This document shows, piece by piece, positions 46,201 to 54,987 of a DNA stretch of 64,000 nt; position 1 is the first letter of the stretch, and every line of letters begins with the position of its first letter. The position numbers and the translations under genes are program-made. Location: the NCBI RefSeq assembly GCF_900009265.2, contig NZ_LR735026.1, forward strand, positions 708,123-772,122. Reading direction: 5' to 3'. This stretch comes from Planktothrix paucivesiculata PCC 9631 (lineage in GTDB: Bacteria > Cyanobacteriota > Cyanobacteriia > Cyanobacteriales > Microcoleaceae). Below the pieces are notes generated by a model. It searched no databases, was not told the origin of the DNA, and was given only the letters and a program-made list of their open reading frames with translations.

Positions 46201-46500
46201 AAATCCCTTTCTAATTTAGTTGAAGCCCTGTCAACATTAGAAAAAATAAAATCAAGCATACCGATCATTATTTTAGCCCAATCTGATATAAAAATATTGA
46301 ATAAAACTGTTGATAGAAAACAAAAAAATCAATCTTCTCCTACGGTTGAATTAGAGGATTATATCTGGAAAAAAATCGCTGTTTATCTACAACGCTTTAC
46401 CGCTAGTTTTCCCCTGAAAGTCTTACCTTTTAATTTATCAGTAGATTCTCTATTGGAAGAAATTAAAATCCTCCTCACTCACCTTAAACCCGATCAATAA
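43243..46500 (+). CDS. CBS-PAS hybrid sensor kinase with degenerate receiver
   Basis: 1085 aa. An N-terminal CBS-domain pair (~8-160; NCERVVIINSQYQPLGMISL, ALVNQEGEFIGLIDS) is followed by a PAS-like domain (~195-355), HisKA with H376 in CISHELKTPL, HATPase_c (NLLCNALKFA, WDRGIGIP, EGTGLGLVL) to ~610, then a receiver-like domain (~640-755). The receiver's phospho-acceptor position is Asn (N688 in LLNPLIPLLSG) and its N-terminal acidic pair is reduced, so it is probably a pseudo-receiver. Two more degenerate receiver-like segments follow to the end. CBS domains suggest adenosine-nucleotide sensing. No membrane segment. Confidence 0.88.
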   Translation: MSPQANLLNFLQVVPVCHHDTSLEALRLIFSQGNCERVVIINSQYQPLGMISLRRFLPYLLNQIPVSPATQIQPPLGEDFQAIIDPVIPIPSHLNLQEFWLYLQDQNSPTAVDQTQTKSLSLALVNQEGEFIGLIDSLQVLEHLAKHCQQFPPVDPPKASPPHTFDFQTETQPGLSPLSLGDSLPPDRLIEFLDELPIPLMIQQDDGKIISQNLAWRSLIGLGSQVVQEVAETVIRWVQTSVIFSDGENGPNSPLETSGNWGLLSNPLTHVAEPLIANSAHLEMPQWCQLGSKPDSYVCICPVAQNQERVWQFTRQQLNAKSEIGLYLENDTDNLWLVFAQDITEQHRVAQELTAKNTDLIQLNRIKDEFMACISHELKTPLTAVLGLSSLLKDHALGELNERQTRYAQLIHKSGRHLMLVVNDILDLTRIETGQLELVPEPLHIQSVCQSAFDLAIQHYQSQDKSDIKLQAEILAQVKRRFHLEIEPGLETFVADELRLRQMLVNLLCNALKFAPDRSDFGLQVGRWENWVAFTIWDRGIGIPDDKQHLIFQKFQQLESPLTREFEGTGLGLVLTQRLARLHGGDVSFISQPNQGSKFTLLLPPNPPRCNWELPRKVGSQNRQFASSSPGDSSNTSRLVLVVETVPKFIQNLSEQLADLGYRVIIARSGTEAVEKARCLQPRVILLNPLIPLLSGWDVLTLLKTDLQTHKIPVIITATLGDKQRALMNHCDGFLHLPVKELELEKLLKELLLEVPFSAPQQLIILWFSLSENSPNVAPDADLKNKNSIYHSALFLSRFSHCRILEADDVHQAAMMAQIWHPNVMVLERDSSIQNPSYLLEEISKQESLTQLPIVTLDPVTTQVANQVKNLSIFPCLANSQDDRFKNENFPLSISSALLEVVQIATRLSWKPSILVVDSSILPEQQLGDLLDPLDPADSSNFKIDQALVQYIEIAGFQGIMGKSWEEIIRKIQCKSLDLILICFRGKSLSNLVEALSTLEKIKSSIPIIILAQSDIKILNKTVDRKQKNQSSPTVELEDYIWKKIAVYLQRFTASFPLKVLPFNLSVDSLLEEIKILLTHLKPDQ

Positions 46501-46586
46501 ATGGTCTAAAAATTAGCTTTTCCGAGATTCCACGGGATTTAATCAATATTTAACTCCTGTAAAGGTTGTGTTATTTTAGAATAGAT

Positions 46587-46634
46587 AGGACTTACGCACC
46601 AAACCCGGTTTCTTTGGTCTTGTGCGTAAGTCCT
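46587..46634. mobile_element. Shortened AGGACTTACG-family element (copy C)
   Basis: 48 bp, near-palindromic: AGGACTTACGCAC, a core containing AAACCCGGTTTCTTTGG, then GTGCGTAAGTCCT. A deletion derivative of copies A and B. Confidence 0.75.
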
Positions 46635-46673
46635 GATAGATTAAAATATTAAAAACTAGAACCGGAAAAAACA

Positions 46674-48320
46674 ATGCGCTGGTTGTCCTCTTTTACCTTA
46701 ACAATAGCCTCTATTGTATTGACGACTCTCCCCGGAATCGCCGCCGAATCTATTATTATTCCGTTGGGAACCACAACCATTTCTATCTCTATTGATGCTT
46801 TAGAAAATTATGCCAAAAAAGGCACAATTAACCCCCAAGAATCCCTATCTACCTATTTAAAACTATTAAATCCTGAACAAAAACAAACTTTAATTCGACT
46901 TTTGGAAACCCGTTATACTAATCAAGATATTTCTATTCAACCATTTTTTAATTCCCCCTTGATTCTATCCTTTTTAAACTATTTAGGAACAATCATTCAA
47001 ACCCAATCGGGTGATAATGGAGTAGAAGCAATTCATACTAGCTTACTTGAAGTTGTGGATCAGCCTAATGGCTTTACCATTATAGACGTGATGCGCCAGT
47101 TTCCTAGTCCAGAAATTCGCTTAGATATTGAAAAAACCCTAGAAATTTTAACCCGGATTGTTACATTAGTTCAGCAAACTCAGACCGTCACCAAATCCTT
47201 AGAATTTCTATCGAATATTGAAGCCGAAAAAGCTGATTTTACCGATTTTAGTCAAAGACCAGATTTAAGAAAACCCGGAACATTTGCGGGTATAAAAAAA
47301 ACAATTACTGTCAATAATCCGGAAAATAATCGTAACTTTCAGGTAGATATTTATTTACCCGATACTGCTAAAACTGTAGATCAATTTATTCATCCTGTGA
47401 TTGTTATTTCCCATGGTTTAGCTTCTGACCGTTCACGGTTTGAAAATTTAGCTAGACATCTCAACTCCTATGGATTTGCGGTGGCGGTTCCTCAACATCC
47501 AGGTAGTGATTATCAACAATTTCAATCCTTACTCCAGGGGGAAGTAAAAGACCTATTTGAACCCGCACAATTTATTGATCGACCTCGGGATATTACCATC
47601 TTACTGAATCAACTTGAAAAACTCAATGCCAGCGATTTTAATAATCAATTAGATCTCCAAAATGTGGGGGTCATTGGTCATTCTTTGGGGGGATATACGG
47701 CTTTAGTTTTATCAGGAGCTACCCTGGATTTTACCCAACTAAAAACTAACTGTAAACCCTCTGATATTCCCTTAAATCCCTCAATTTTTCTTCAGTGTCG
47801 AGCTTTAGAACTTCCTGAAAACAACTATCAACTTAAAGATTCAAGAGTCAAAGCTATTTTTATATTAAATCCGGTCAATAGTATTATTTTAGGAGCATCG
47901 GGTTTAAGTAAAATCAAAATTCCTGTTTTCATGACTGCGAGTAACGCAGATTTTCTCGCCCCCGCATTATCAGAACAGTTACAATCTTTTACTTGGCTCA
48001 CGACTCCTAATAAATATTTAATGATGCAAAATCATGCTACCCATTTTTATGATATTACCCAAGAAAATACCTCGGAACTCTCAAAACTTCCCCAATTTAT
48101 TCCGCCAACTTCTGAAATTAGTCGAAATTATATTAAAGCATTAAGTGCGGCATTTTTTAACGCCTATCTGACTCAAAATCCTGAATATAAACCCTATCTT
48201 AATGCAGCTTATATTCAAACTATTGCTGATCCAGCCTATCCTCTGAGCTTGATCGAATCTTTAACCCCGAATCAATTAAATAATGCAATTAAGGGGATAA
48301 ATTATGATGAAAATCAATAA
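46674..48320 (+). CDS. DUF1400 alpha/beta hydrolase (exported lipase/PAF-acetylhydrolase-like)
   Basis: 548 aa. The signal peptide (~1-24) ends at GIAAES. Residues ~25-150 match DUF1400 (IPLGTTTISISIDALENYAK), the cyanobacterial N-terminal domain of such hydrolases. The catalytic domain (~200-500) has ISHGLASDRSRFENLARHL and nucleophile S337 in VIGHSLGGYTAL. Resembles platelet-activating-factor acetylhydrolase-type dienelactone-fold enzymes. Followed by a paralogue, a tandem duplication. Confidence 0.9.
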   Translation: MRWLSSFTLTIASIVLTTLPGIAAESIIIPLGTTTISISIDALENYAKKGTINPQESLSTYLKLLNPEQKQTLIRLLETRYTNQDISIQPFFNSPLILSFLNYLGTIIQTQSGDNGVEAIHTSLLEVVDQPNGFTIIDVMRQFPSPEIRLDIEKTLEILTRIVTLVQQTQTVTKSLEFLSNIEAEKADFTDFSQRPDLRKPGTFAGIKKTITVNNPENNRNFQVDIYLPDTAKTVDQFIHPVIVISHGLASDRSRFENLARHLNSYGFAVAVPQHPGSDYQQFQSLLQGEVKDLFEPAQFIDRPRDITILLNQLEKLNASDFNNQLDLQNVGVIGHSLGGYTALVLSGATLDFTQLKTNCKPSDIPLNPSIFLQCRALELPENNYQLKDSRVKAIFILNPVNSIILGASGLSKIKIPVFMTASNADFLAPALSEQLQSFTWLTTPNKYLMMQNHATHFYDITQENTSELSKLPQFIPPTSEISRNYIKALSAAFFNAYLTQNPEYKPYLNAAYIQTIADPAYPLSLIESLTPNQLNNAIKGINYDENQ

Positions 48321-48339
48321 ATTTTAAATTACAAAAAGG

Positions 48340-48369
48340 TTGACACTATTTGATTTTTGATGGTATTAT
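48340..48369 (+). promoter_or_regulatory. Putative sigma-70 promoter of the second DUF1400 gene
   Basis: TTGACA (48340-48345), 18-bp spacer, TATTAT (48364-48369), 34 bp upstream of ATG 48403. Suggests that the two hydrolase paralogues are transcribed separately. Confidence 0.55.
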
Positions 48370-48402
48370 AAAAAAGCAATCATATAATCTCCTTTTAATT
48401 TT

Positions 48403-50088
48403 ATGTTAAAACCTATTAAAAATCCCCAGGACTATCAACCCAATAAAAACAATAAAAGAATTCGGTCGCTCTCGACTCAACTAATTAAAATCGGCCTAGG
48501 AATTCTATCGGGTTTAATGGCTACAACCTCCTCAACAATGGCCGCCGAACAAATTGCAGTTCGGTATAATATTGGTACGGTCTTAATTCCCATTGAAGAC
48601 TTAGCCACATTTGCTCAAGGGGGAGAAATCTCGCCTGTTCTATCAATTCCTGAAAAAATTCTTAGCCCTGAAGATGTAGAAAAACTGCGTCAACTGTTAG
48701 TCACTCCCATGACCGCCAGTCCTTGGAGTATTCAACAATTTAATGACACCCCTACAGGGACTGTAATTCTAACTCGCTTTGGTAATTTTATTCAAACCGA
48801 TAATGGTGACAATGGTTTCAATGCTTTAAAAACAGCGATTAATCAAGCCTCTAAACTTCCTGGAGGTTTAACTTTATTGGGTATTTTAGAAAAATTTCCT
48901 GGTAACAGGATAGAAATTGACCTGAATTTTGCTGTGCAAGTGATTCGAGATTTATCTCAAATTATTTATCAAGATCAATCTATCATCAATTGGATTAGGC
49001 AACAGGCTCAAGCCGAGATCAATAATCCAGCCGTACAAAATCGACCGATTAATTTAAAAAATCCGGGTACAACTCAATGGAAAAAAGAATCCTTTACCTT
49101 TCAAAATCCTCAACGAAACCAGCCTTCTCCCGTTGATGTTTATATTCCCCAAATTTCAACCCCAGCCCCTGTAATTGTGATTTCCCATGGTTTGGGTTCC
49201 GACCGAACAACCTTCAAATATTTAGCGGAACATTTAGCTTCCCATGGCTATTTTGTAGCGGTTCCTGAACATTTAGAAACCAGTGCCGATGGGTTGGCTA
49301 ATTTCTTACAGGGAAATGCTCAACCGCCTGGTGCAGAAGCATTTGTTGATCGTCCTTTAGATATTACCGCCGTACTTAATCTATTAGAAGAAAAAGCCAA
49401 AAAATCCGTATTTCCTAGCCCTTTACTCCTAGATAATGTGGGGGTTATAGGTCAATCCTATGGGGGTTATACAGCTTTAGCAGTGGGGGGAGCAGCCTTT
49501 AATACCAACAGAATTAATCAAGAGTGTGCAAAGGTGGCAGACCAGCAACTTACTCTAAATATCTCGATCTTACTGCAATGTCAAGCGGCTGATATTGCTA
49601 ATAAAGGTTATGATCTTCAGGATGAACGAGTCAAAGTCGTAATTGCTATCAATCCCATTACCAGTGTGGTTTTTGGACAAGAAGGAATGAGTAAAATTCA
49701 AATTCCTACCTTAATAATTGGAGGAAGTGAAGATTATATTGCCCCCGCCGTTAGTGAACAAATCTATCCCTTTTCTTGGTTAACAACTCCTAATAAATAT
49801 TTAATGTTATTGGAGAGAGGAACTCATTTTTCTTTCTTACAATCTGGGGAGGCAGTTATTCCTGTTCCCGAACAAATTATCGGCCCTGATCCTGAGTTAG
49901 CTTTCCCCTTTTTAAAAGCCATAAGTCTGGTATTTTTTAATAGTTATATTCGCGGTCAAACTGAATATTTACCATATTTGAATGCGGGTTATATTCAGAG
50001 ACTAGAAACCTCACCATTTAGTTTAACTATTGTGAATAAATTAACCCAAGATAATATTCAAGAAGCCATTAGTAAAGTTCGCAAATAG
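48403..50088 (+). CDS. DUF1400 alpha/beta hydrolase, second paralogue
   Basis: 561 aa, same layout as its upstream neighbour with a longer, basic N-terminal segment before the signal peptide (~26-48, TSSTMAAE). Nucleophile S352 in VIGQSYGGYTAL, differing from the neighbour's GHSLGG. Other matching blocks are SHGLGSDRTTFKYLAEHL, FSWLTTPNKYLMLLERGTHF and EYLPYLNAGYIQ. Likely a periplasmic esterase or lipase with different substrate preference. Confidence 0.9.
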   Translation: MLKPIKNPQDYQPNKNNKRIRSLSTQLIKIGLGILSGLMATTSSTMAAEQIAVRYNIGTVLIPIEDLATFAQGGEISPVLSIPEKILSPEDVEKLRQLLVTPMTASPWSIQQFNDTPTGTVILTRFGNFIQTDNGDNGFNALKTAINQASKLPGGLTLLGILEKFPGNRIEIDLNFAVQVIRDLSQIIYQDQSIINWIRQQAQAEINNPAVQNRPINLKNPGTTQWKKESFTFQNPQRNQPSPVDVYIPQISTPAPVIVISHGLGSDRTTFKYLAEHLASHGYFVAVPEHLETSADGLANFLQGNAQPPGAEAFVDRPLDITAVLNLLEEKAKKSVFPSPLLLDNVGVIGQSYGGYTALAVGGAAFNTNRINQECAKVADQQLTLNISILLQCQAADIANKGYDLQDERVKVVIAINPITSVVFGQEGMSKIQIPTLIIGGSEDYIAPAVSEQIYPFSWLTTPNKYLMLLERGTHFSFLQSGEAVIPVPEQIIGPDPELAFPFLKAISLVFFNSYIRGQTEYLPYLNAGYIQRLETSPFSLTIVNKLTQDNIQEAISKVRK

Positions 50089-50159
50089 TCATATTTGGCG
50101 CGGATTGCTATATAATTGACTTAATACCTCAAGCCCCTAACCCCTTATTACAGTTCCCA

Positions 50160-51266
50160 ATGATCCAGCCGATTTATCAGCCCCCTTTTACCCTGAAAAA
50201 TGGCTTCTCAATGACCCTTTATGCCGCATTAAGAGCCAGTAAAAACTGGGAAAAAACCATTGACTTGCCCGAACCATCCTATCAAGAAATCGTATTTTTA
50301 GGAGCATCTGATATTCCCATTTATGGCATTGTGGCGATTCCAGAAAACCCCAGAGGAACAGTTATTGCTACCTATGGAATTACCGGAACTTTAGAGAACC
50401 AATGGTTTCTGAGAATCTGGGGAAGAAAAGCCTTTGCTGCGGGTTATGCGGTGGTTTTATTTGATTGGAGGGCGCACGGAAAAACCGCAGAATTATCCCC
50501 CACTTTAACCTCCGATGGACTATATGAAGGCGAAGATTATGTCAGAATTGCGGCTCAATCTAAATTAATGGGGTGTCCGACTCCCTTTTGGTTTACGGGT
50601 TATTCTTTAGGCGGACAATTAGCATTATGGGGAATTAAAACCGCCCAAACCGTTAATGATTGGGGCGCGGATTTAGACTTAAAAAATTCTGATATCGCTG
50701 GGGGTGCAGTGATTTGCCCGAGTTTAGATTCCACCCGTTCCCTCTCCTATTTAGTTAGACATTCCTGGGGCAAATATTTAGAACGAGCGATTACGAAAGA
50801 GCTTAAAAAATTAGCTCGAAACCTCCATCAATATCATCCTAATGACATCGATCCAGAAGCCGTTAAACGGGCAAATTCGATCTGGGGATTTGATCATGAA
50901 TTAGTGATTGGACGCTTAGGTTTTAAGAGCGTAGAAGCCTATTATGAAGCCAGTAGTGGATTACAGTTACTTCCTAAACTTAGGAAACCTACATTGATTT
51001 TATATGCTGAAGATGATCCTCTATTTGATCCCACCTTAATTCCCGAGTTAAAAGCCGCGAGTGATCAGAATCCGGCAATTAATTTAGTCTCAACCGATTA
51101 TGGAGGTCATGTTGGTTATATTAGTAGTAAGACTTGCCAAAACCAATTTAATGATCCCGACCGATGGTGGGCTTGGAATCGGATTTTAGCTTGGTTTGAT
51201 CAGCAGGAAAAAAAACAGCAATTAACCCTCAACAGTTTGTTAAATTTAACTAATTGTGTTGATTAA
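50160..51266 (+). CDS. YheT-like alpha/beta hydrolase
   Basis: 368 aa. Lacks a signal peptide. The nucleophile elbow is GYSLGGQLAL, acid and histidine are in LYAEDDPLFDP and YGGHVGYI; this matches the YheT/ABHD1-3 hydrolase class. AFAAGYAVVLFDWRAHGKT is the oxyanion-side region. Probably a cytosolic esterase acting on acyl chains. Third hydrolase in a row, 71 bp after the DUF1400 paralogue. Confidence 0.85.
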   Translation: MIQPIYQPPFTLKNGFSMTLYAALRASKNWEKTIDLPEPSYQEIVFLGASDIPIYGIVAIPENPRGTVIATYGITGTLENQWFLRIWGRKAFAAGYAVVLFDWRAHGKTAELSPTLTSDGLYEGEDYVRIAAQSKLMGCPTPFWFTGYSLGGQLALWGIKTAQTVNDWGADLDLKNSDIAGGAVICPSLDSTRSLSYLVRHSWGKYLERAITKELKKLARNLHQYHPNDIDPEAVKRANSIWGFDHELVIGRLGFKSVEAYYEASSGLQLLPKLRKPTLILYAEDDPLFDPTLIPELKAASDQNPAINLVSTDYGGHVGYISSKTCQNQFNDPDRWWAWNRILAWFDQQEKKQQLTLNSLLNLTNCVD

Positions 51267-51334
51267 AATTGGAAAAATCATGGCCGAGAAGGAAATAGAC
51301 TAGGGCAATTCATGAATTGCCCCGAGCGGCAGAT

Positions 51335-52228
51335 TCACCGCATAAATTCAGAAGCAACAATCATCGTCCCTATGCCGGAATCGGTGAACACTTCTTGTAA
51401 TAAAGCATGGGGAACACGACCATCTAAAATATGAGCCGCCCGCACTCCCTGGGCTAAACTTCTCACACAACAATTGACTTTAGGAATCATCCCCCCGGAA
51501 ACAATACCTTGCTCAATTAACTGTCGGGCTTCCTGAATATTAACTTGGGCAATTAAGGTATCGGGATTATGATAATCCTCCAAAATTCCGGCTGTATCGG
51601 TTAACAGAATTAACTTTTCAGCACCCAACGCGGCTGCAATTTCCCCGGCAACGGTATCCGCATTCATATTATAAGCCTGTCCATCTTCATCCGTTGCTAC
51701 ACTGGAAACTACGGGAATATAACCACTACTGACCAAAGACTCTAAAAGCTTAGTATTGACACTACTGACTTCTCCCACAAAACCAATATCCGCTTGACCT
51801 TCAGGCCGAGCTTTAATTAAGTTAGCATCTTTGCCGCATAACCCCACCGCTTCCCCGCCAGCCTGGTTAATTAGAGAAACAATTTCCTTATTGACTCGAC
51901 CCACTAATACCATTTCCACCACATCCATCGTAGCGGCATCGGTGACTCGTAATCCGTTTTTAAATTGGGGTTCAATTCCTAGTTTAACTAGCCAACTATT
52001 AATTTCCGGGCCGCCACCATGGACAACCACCACCCGAATTCCGACAAAAGACAGTAACACAATATCCTGCATCACCTTATCTTTTAGGCTGCTATCCTTC
52101 ATCGCCGCCCCCCCATATTTCACCACAATTGTACGATTAGAAAACTTTTGAATATAGGGGAGAGCTTCACTGAGAATTTTGGCACGAATGGCCGTATCTG
52201 TTTGGTCAAAGTCGCTATGTTTAAGCAT
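51335..52228 (-). CDS. argB: Acetylglutamate kinase
   Basis: 297 aa. Second step of arginine synthesis, phosphorylating N-acetylglutamate. [46 protein letters not shown] and GGMIPKV are diagnostic. In cyanobacteria it is the target of PII signalling. Separate from argZ/agrE, which acts in the opposite direction of the pathway. Confidence 0.97.
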   Translation of the reverse strand: MLKHSDFDQTDTAIRAKILSEALPYIQKFSNRTIVVKYGGAAMKDSSLKDKVMQDIVLLSFVGIRVVVVHGGGPEINSWLVKLGIEPQFKNGLRVTDAATMDVVEMVLVGRVNKEIVSLINQAGGEAVGLCGKDANLIKARPEGQADIGFVGEVSSVNTKLLESLVSSGYIPVVSSVATDEDGQAYNMNADTVAGEIAAALGAEKLILLTDTAGILEDYHNPDTLIAQVNIQEARQLIEQGIVSGGMIPKVNCCVRSLAQGVRAAHILDGRVPHALLQEVFTDSGIGTMIVASEFMR

Positions 52229-52303
52229 AGAAATTTCCTGAGCACGTTTAGGGCGGATTCTGTGAGGGGGTACGAATTAATCCCAACCCCGATGAACCCG
52301 CCC

Positions 52304-52843
52304 CTAAGATTTTAGTTGATTTGAGGGTTTTATAAATGCCCACCAACGATTAAGCGGCAGATAGATGACAGGAGCCCACAAACTACTCAGAATCGCCGTT
52401 GACAAAGCCGCCCGTTGTTGATGTTGCCAAAAGTGATTAAAATCCGAAAGTTTAAAATTAATTAACTGTAAACTTCGGATAAGTTCTACCAAAATAGCCA
52501 TGCCGAAAACAATTAAAGCAACGGAAATAAAATCCTCTTGAATTTTTTTAATAATTCGTTTATAGATAAAAACAGTTAAAACCCCAACAATCATAAAGGG
52601 GAAAATATGGGAAGGTTCGGCAACCGTTAATCCATCTAACATCAACCCGCAGCACAATCCCCCAACCACAGCTTCTAATAAAGACCGTTTAATACTCCAA
52701 CTTACCAACCAAATCAATACCCAATTCGGTGTAATTCCAAACAGTTCTAAACCCGGAATCCTAACCAAAGATAACCACATACAAACCAACAAGGAAAGCA
52801 GGGTAATAATCAGATTCAAAACTTGGTAAGGCTTAAAAAACAT
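52304..52843 (-). CDS. mreD: Rod-shape-determining protein MreD
   Basis: 179 aa with about five hydrophobic helices; the WLVSWSIKRSLLEAVVGGLCCGLMLDGL stretch is the MreD core. Integral membrane component of the elongasome. Third gene of mreBCD, 42 bp after mreC. Confidence 0.88.
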   Translation of the reverse strand: MFFKPYQVLNLIITLLSLLVCMWLSLVRIPGLELFGITPNWVLIWLVSWSIKRSLLEAVVGGLCCGLMLDGLTVAEPSHIFPFMIVGVLTVFIYKRIIKKIQEDFISVALIVFGMAILVELIRSLQLINFKLSDFNHFWQHQQRAALSTAILSSLWAPVIYLPLNRWWAFIKPSNQLKS

Positions 52844-52885
52844 AATTAATCAGTAATCAGTTATCCGTAATCATTATAAGAGCAA

Positions 52886-53659
52886 TTAATTTTTAATTAC
52901 TGATTTTTGATTGGGGTAAATAATCACCCATTCCAAAGAAGAAATCGGAGCAAAAAGTTCAACAATTGCTTCAGGAGAAGGAGCTTTATTCATATCTACA
53001 GAAATGACTTTACCAATAGGTAAACCTTCAGGGACAAGCTGACTATAAGTAGAAGTCACAACCATATCTCCCACCTTGACTTTCGGATCACTTTCAAAAA
53101 ACTCCATCACCCCTTGCTTCGTTGAATTTCCCTTGAGAAATCCCATATTTCGACTGCGAGTAATGGTGACTCCAATCCGACTCATTGGGTCACTCAAAAG
53201 CATTACCTTACTGGTACTCGGTGTCACACTAATCACCCGTCCAATTAATCCCCCAGGAGCCATCACTAAATCCTGATTCCGCACCCCCTGTTGACTCCCA
53301 CGACCAATAATAATTTGTTCCCACCAAGAATCCCCAGTGCGACCAATTACAGGAGCCACCATTCCCTTACCCTGTTTTTTAGAAGCAACATAATTTAAAA
53401 TATCTTGAAGCTTTTGATTTTGGTTTTTCAGTTCTTCAACTTGAGCTTCTAACTGATTAATTCTAGGGGCAATTTGTCGGACAATCTTTTCCTGTTCAGT
53501 TACAGTTGATGGGGATAAATGAAAAGGACGAGTCAACCAATAGTACATTTCATACAAAGGAGCACCTTGGGTTTGTCGCACCAATAAAGCGGCTAGAATC
53601 GCTAAACCCAGTAAAAAAAATTGATTCCGACTCCGACTCCACCAACTCCGTGTTTGCAT
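52886..53659 (-). CDS. mreC: Rod-shape-determining protein MreC
   Basis: 257 aa from ATG 53659 (MQTRSWWSRSRNQFFLL); ATG 53719 would add 20 residues from a repeat-like AT-rich region. Has an N-terminal membrane helix, a coiled coil (~62-100) and MreC beta-barrels (IGRTGDSWWEQIIIGRGSQQG, RVISVTPSTSKVMLLSDP). A periplasmic elongasome scaffold. Confidence 0.94.
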   Translation of the reverse strand: MQTRSWWSRSRNQFFLLGLAILAALLVRQTQGAPLYEMYYWLTRPFHLSPSTVTEQEKIVRQIAPRINQLEAQVEELKNQNQKLQDILNYVASKKQGKGMVAPVIGRTGDSWWEQIIIGRGSQQGVRNQDLVMAPGGLIGRVISVTPSTSKVMLLSDPMSRIGVTITRSRNMGFLKGNSTKQGVMEFFESDPKVKVGDMVVTSTYSQLVPEGLPIGKVISVDMNKAPSPEAIVELFAPISSLEWVIIYPNQKSVIKN

Positions 53660-53743
53660 ACCGATTAAAATTAACTGTGAAGATAATTGATAATTGATAA
53701 TTATTTTTTTCCGGGTCAATTATCAATTATCGATTATCAATTG

Positions 53744-54784
53744 TTACAGATTGCGGGAACCCCCAGTAAAAACCCGTTCCAACTGTTTGAAATTTTCTAA
53801 TACCCGACCTGTGCCCAATACCACACAACACAGGGGGTCAGCCGCAATATGGGTAATAATTCCGGTTTCATGGCTAATCAAGGCGTCGATACCCTTGAGC
53901 AAGGCTCCTCCACCCGCCAGCATAATCCCACGATCAATAATATCAGCAGCCAGTTCGGGGGGAGTCCGTTCCAAAGTACGTTTTACAGAATCAATAATAA
54001 TTGATAAAGGTTCGGCCATACTTTCCCGTACTTCCGGGGCTTTAATGGTAACAGTGCGAGGTAAACCCGATAATAAATGAATCCCCCGTACTTCCATAAC
54101 CATTTCTTCATCGGCGGCCGGGTTGGGGTAAGCTGAACCCATCTTAATTTTGATATCCTCAGCCGTTTGTTCTCCAATCACCAAATTATGAACTTTTTTC
54201 ATATACAGAATGATGGCATCGTTGAGTTCATCTCCAGCTACCCGCACGGACTCGCTTAATACCGTCCCCTGTAAACTCAGCACCGCCACTTCTGTAGTAC
54301 CACCTCCAATATCCACAATCATATTTCCCGTCGGTTCCGAAACGGGTAAACCCGCACCAATCGCCGCGGCCACAGGTTCATCAATCAGTCGGACGTCCCG
54401 TGCCCCGGCCTGAGAAACCGCTTCAATCACCGCCCGGCGTTCTACTCCGGTGACTCCACTGGGAATCCCAATCACAATTCGAGGCGCAATCAGGGTTTTT
54501 CCCTCATTCACCCGCCGGATAAAATGTTTGAGCATTTGTTCGGCGGCATCAAAATCCGCAATTACTCCATCCCGCAGGGGTCGTAGCACAACTACATTTT
54601 CTGGAGTTCGGCCTAACATTTTCTTGGCTTCTTCTCCCACCGCCAACGGGATTTTTTCTAGTTTGTCAATAGCGACAACCGAGGGTTCTTGTAGTACAAT
54701 GCCCTTACCCGATACATAAATCAATGTGTTAGCAGTCCCTAGGTCAATGCCCATGTCCTGCGAAAAACGACTAAAAAGACCCAC
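53744..54784 (-). CDS. mreB: Rod-shape-determining actin homologue MreB
   Basis: 346 aa from GTG 54784 (VGLFSRFSQDMGIDLG), chosen for the AGGGAAAG upstream and family length; the frame extends to 54814. Actin-fold motifs: DLGTANTLIYV (phosphate 1), DIGGGTTEVAVLSL (phosphate 2), LAGGGALLKGID (adenosine). Directs lateral wall synthesis. First gene of mreBCD. Confidence 0.96.
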   Translation of the reverse strand: MGLFSRFSQDMGIDLGTANTLIYVSGKGIVLQEPSVVAIDKLEKIPLAVGEEAKKMLGRTPENVVVLRPLRDGVIADFDAAEQMLKHFIRRVNEGKTLIAPRIVIGIPSGVTGVERRAVIEAVSQAGARDVRLIDEPVAAAIGAGLPVSEPTGNMIVDIGGGTTEVAVLSLQGTVLSESVRVAGDELNDAIILYMKKVHNLVIGEQTAEDIKIKMGSAYPNPAADEEMVMEVRGIHLLSGLPRTVTIKAPEVRESMAEPLSIIIDSVKRTLERTPPELAADIIDRGIMLAGGGALLKGIDALISHETGIITHIAADPLCCVVLGTGRVLENFKQLERVFTGGSRNL

Positions 54785-54987
54785 TATTCTTTCCCTATAA
54801 AAAATTAACAGCAATCCTTTCGGAGTGTCCGTAAGGGCGACTAACCGATGAAAATTGTATTACGTTTTGGGTTGTGCGTCTAGTCATCACTATTTGGAAT
54901 GCTGAGGACTTCAACCCCAAATTCCTCAGCATCGGTTTCCGGGATTATACTATTAGTTCGTTGGGTAGAAGACCGGATCAGCGATAA

